Below are positions 6,908-7,678 of a stretch of 7,678 nt of DNA, in pieces. The stretch spans positions 1-7,678 of the forward strand of contig JAQWCZ010000092.1 of the NCBI GenBank assembly GCA_028705705.1, read 5' to 3'. The notes under the pieces are model-generated. The model worked only from the letters and a program-made list of their open reading frames with translations, searched no databases and had not been told where the DNA came from. The stretch comes from Paludibacter sp. (GTDB lineage Bacteria; Bacteroidota; Bacteroidia; Bacteroidales; Paludibacteraceae). Both the position numbers and the translations under genes were made by a program. Positions within the stretch are counted from its first letter, which is position 1; each line of letters begins with the position of its first letter.

Positions 6908-6915
6908 TATCTTTG
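6908..6915 (+). promoter_or_regulatory. Putative fur-purA promoter -7 element
   Basis: TATCTTTG fits TAnnTTTG exactly. It lies in the 36-base gap after the AlkD-like gene, 19 bases before the Fur-family start codon, and would give a leader of about 12 bases. No good TTTG is visible 19-21 bases upstream; that region is inside the preceding coding sequence. Confidence 0.52.
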
Positions 6916-6934
6916 TGTGGTTTAAGCAGTATCA

Positions 6935-7372
6935 ATGAAAGAAGAAAATTCCACTGTCGTCAGCATATTCACTGAATATTTGATCAGACACAAACATAGG
7001 AAGACCCCTGAAAGATTTGCTATACTTGAAAAGATTTATTCACTTGAAGGTCATTTCGATGCTGAAAAACTATACGATAGTTTGCAAAACGAATACCGGG
7101 TCAGTTTAGCTACCGTCTATAACACGCTTGATTTATTACATGAAGCCGGTTTAGTCATTAAACACCAGTTTGATGGTTTATCTGCTCAGTACGAAAAATC
7201 AATTGGGGCAAATATTCATAACCATTCTGTTTGTATCGTTTGTGGCAAAGTCAAGGAATTCACAGATAAGAAAATAAGGAAAGCAATACAATCAAAGGAA
7301 TTTGCAAATTTTCAAAGCACACATTATTCCCTGTATATTTATGGGATTTGTAAAAAATGCAGTAAAAAATAA
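6935..7372 (+). CDS. Fur-family metal-dependent transcriptional regulator
   Basis: This 145-residue cytoplasmic DNA-binding repressor has the usual Fur-family layout and length. The N-terminal winged helix-turn-helix has its recognition helix within VSLATVYNTLDLLHEAGLV (56-74). The C-terminal dimerisation half carries HNHSVCIVCGKVKEF (95-109). Two Cys pairs, C100/C103 and C139/C142, form the expected structural zinc site. Candidate regulatory-metal ligands are H40, E87, H95, H97 and E108. At the position where PerR has the oxidation-sensitive Asp (D85 in Bacillus subtilis) this protein has E87 (QYEKS), which favours a Fur- or Zur-type iron or zinc sensor over a peroxide sensor. The sequence does not settle which metal. 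The start ATG at 6935 is 19 bases after a TATCTTTG box. purA begins 15 bases after the stop, so the two probably form an operon. Fur next to purA is an arrangement I recall from other Bacteroidales. Confidence 0.9.
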   Translation: MKEENSTVVSIFTEYLIRHKHRKTPERFAILEKIYSLEGHFDAEKLYDSLQNEYRVSLATVYNTLDLLHEAGLVIKHQFDGLSAQYEKSIGANIHNHSVCIVCGKVKEFTDKKIRKAIQSKEFANFQSTHYSLYIYGICKKCSKK

Positions 7373-7387
7373 TTTATTATAATATCG

Positions 7388-7678
7388 ATGAAAATAGATG
7401 TATTATTAGGACTCCAGTGGGGTGATGAAGGAAAAGGGAAAGTAGTAGATGTATTAACACCCGTTTACGACCTGGTCACAAGGTTTCAGGGGGGACCAAA
7501 TGCCGGTCATACACTCGAATTTGAGGGTCAAAAATACGTACTTCGTTCAATTCCTTCAGGCATTTTTCAGGGAGACAAGATTAATATTATTGGGAATGGC
7601 GTGGTACTTGATCCTGCACTTTTTAAAGCTGAAGTTGAAGCACTTGAAATATCAGGACATCCCCTGACGAAAAGATTG
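7388..7678 (+). CDS. purA: Adenylosuccinate synthase, N-terminal 97 residues (partial)
   Basis: The gene runs off the right edge after 97 codons of an expected 420-430. The enzyme uses GTP to join IMP and aspartate into adenylosuccinate, the first committed step from IMP to AMP. The N-terminus [14 protein letters not shown] (8-21) holds the GTP/IMP-binding loop with D13, the general base in the family. [11 protein letters not shown] (32-42) contains H41, which helps GTP phosphoryl transfer. Both residues fall at the same numbers as in the E. coli enzyme, which supports the ATG at 7388. GGPNAGHT instead of GGNNAGHT fits Bacteroidota homologues as I recall them. The 15-base gap after the Fur-family gene and the shared direction suggest cotranscription. 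No separate promoter is visible in the gap. Confidence 0.96.
   Translation, partial: MKIDVLLGLQWGDEGKGKVVDVLTPVYDLVTRFQGGPNAGHTLEFEGQKYVLRSIPSGIFQGDKINIIGNGVVLDPALFKAEVEALEISGHPLTKRL

Overview
The window looks like a stretch of a Bacteroidota chromosome, most likely from the order Bacteroidales. Three things point there: the succinate dehydrogenase/fumarate reductase subunits are of the Bacteroides kind, the aspartokinase and diaminopimelate decarboxylase genes lie together, and several intergenic gaps carry the lineage's TAnnTTTG '-7' promoter element instead of a sigma-70 -10 box. The sequence is AT-rich, and clear Shine-Dalgarno sites are absent, which is usual for this phylum. No insertion sequence, integrase, CRISPR array or phage gene is visible.

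Layout, left to right. (1) Positions 1-883, plus strand: the last codons of the flavoprotein subunit and the complete iron-sulfur subunit of succinate dehydrogenase/fumarate reductase. (2) Positions 896-939: a perfect 18-bp-arm hairpin that serves as terminator from both sides. (3) Positions 943-3518, minus strand: lysC then lysA, the first and last steps of the aspartate-to-lysine route, separated by 101 bp that hold a long imperfect inverted repeat. (4) Positions 3642-5957, plus strand and divergent from lysC: a large secreted protein fusing a family 9 glycoside hydrolase (GH9) module to a polysaccharide-deacetylase-like (NodB/CE4) domain. (5) Positions 6006-6083, minus strand: tRNA-His(GTG), sharing a terminator hairpin with the GH9 gene. 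(6) Positions 6197-7678, plus strand: an AlkD-like HEAT-repeat DNA alkylation repair protein, a Fur-family metalloregulator, and the start of purA, which runs off the window.

Most of the window is housekeeping: anaerobic respiration, lysine and diaminopimelate supply, purine synthesis, a tRNA and metal regulation. The item most worth attention is the GH9-deacetylase fusion. Its reading frame is intact over about 770 codons and the GH9 fold signatures are easy to see, yet the catalytic base position reads Asn instead of Asp, the catalytic acid reads Gln instead of Glu, and the metal-binding histidines of the deacetylase domain appear to be lost. It reads like a secreted double pseudoenzyme that may bind glycans without cutting them.

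Two smaller oddities are tandem U-U mismatches in the tRNA-His acceptor stem and the palindromic nonamer-built repeat between lysC and lysA. There is no stretch over 300 bases without a gene.
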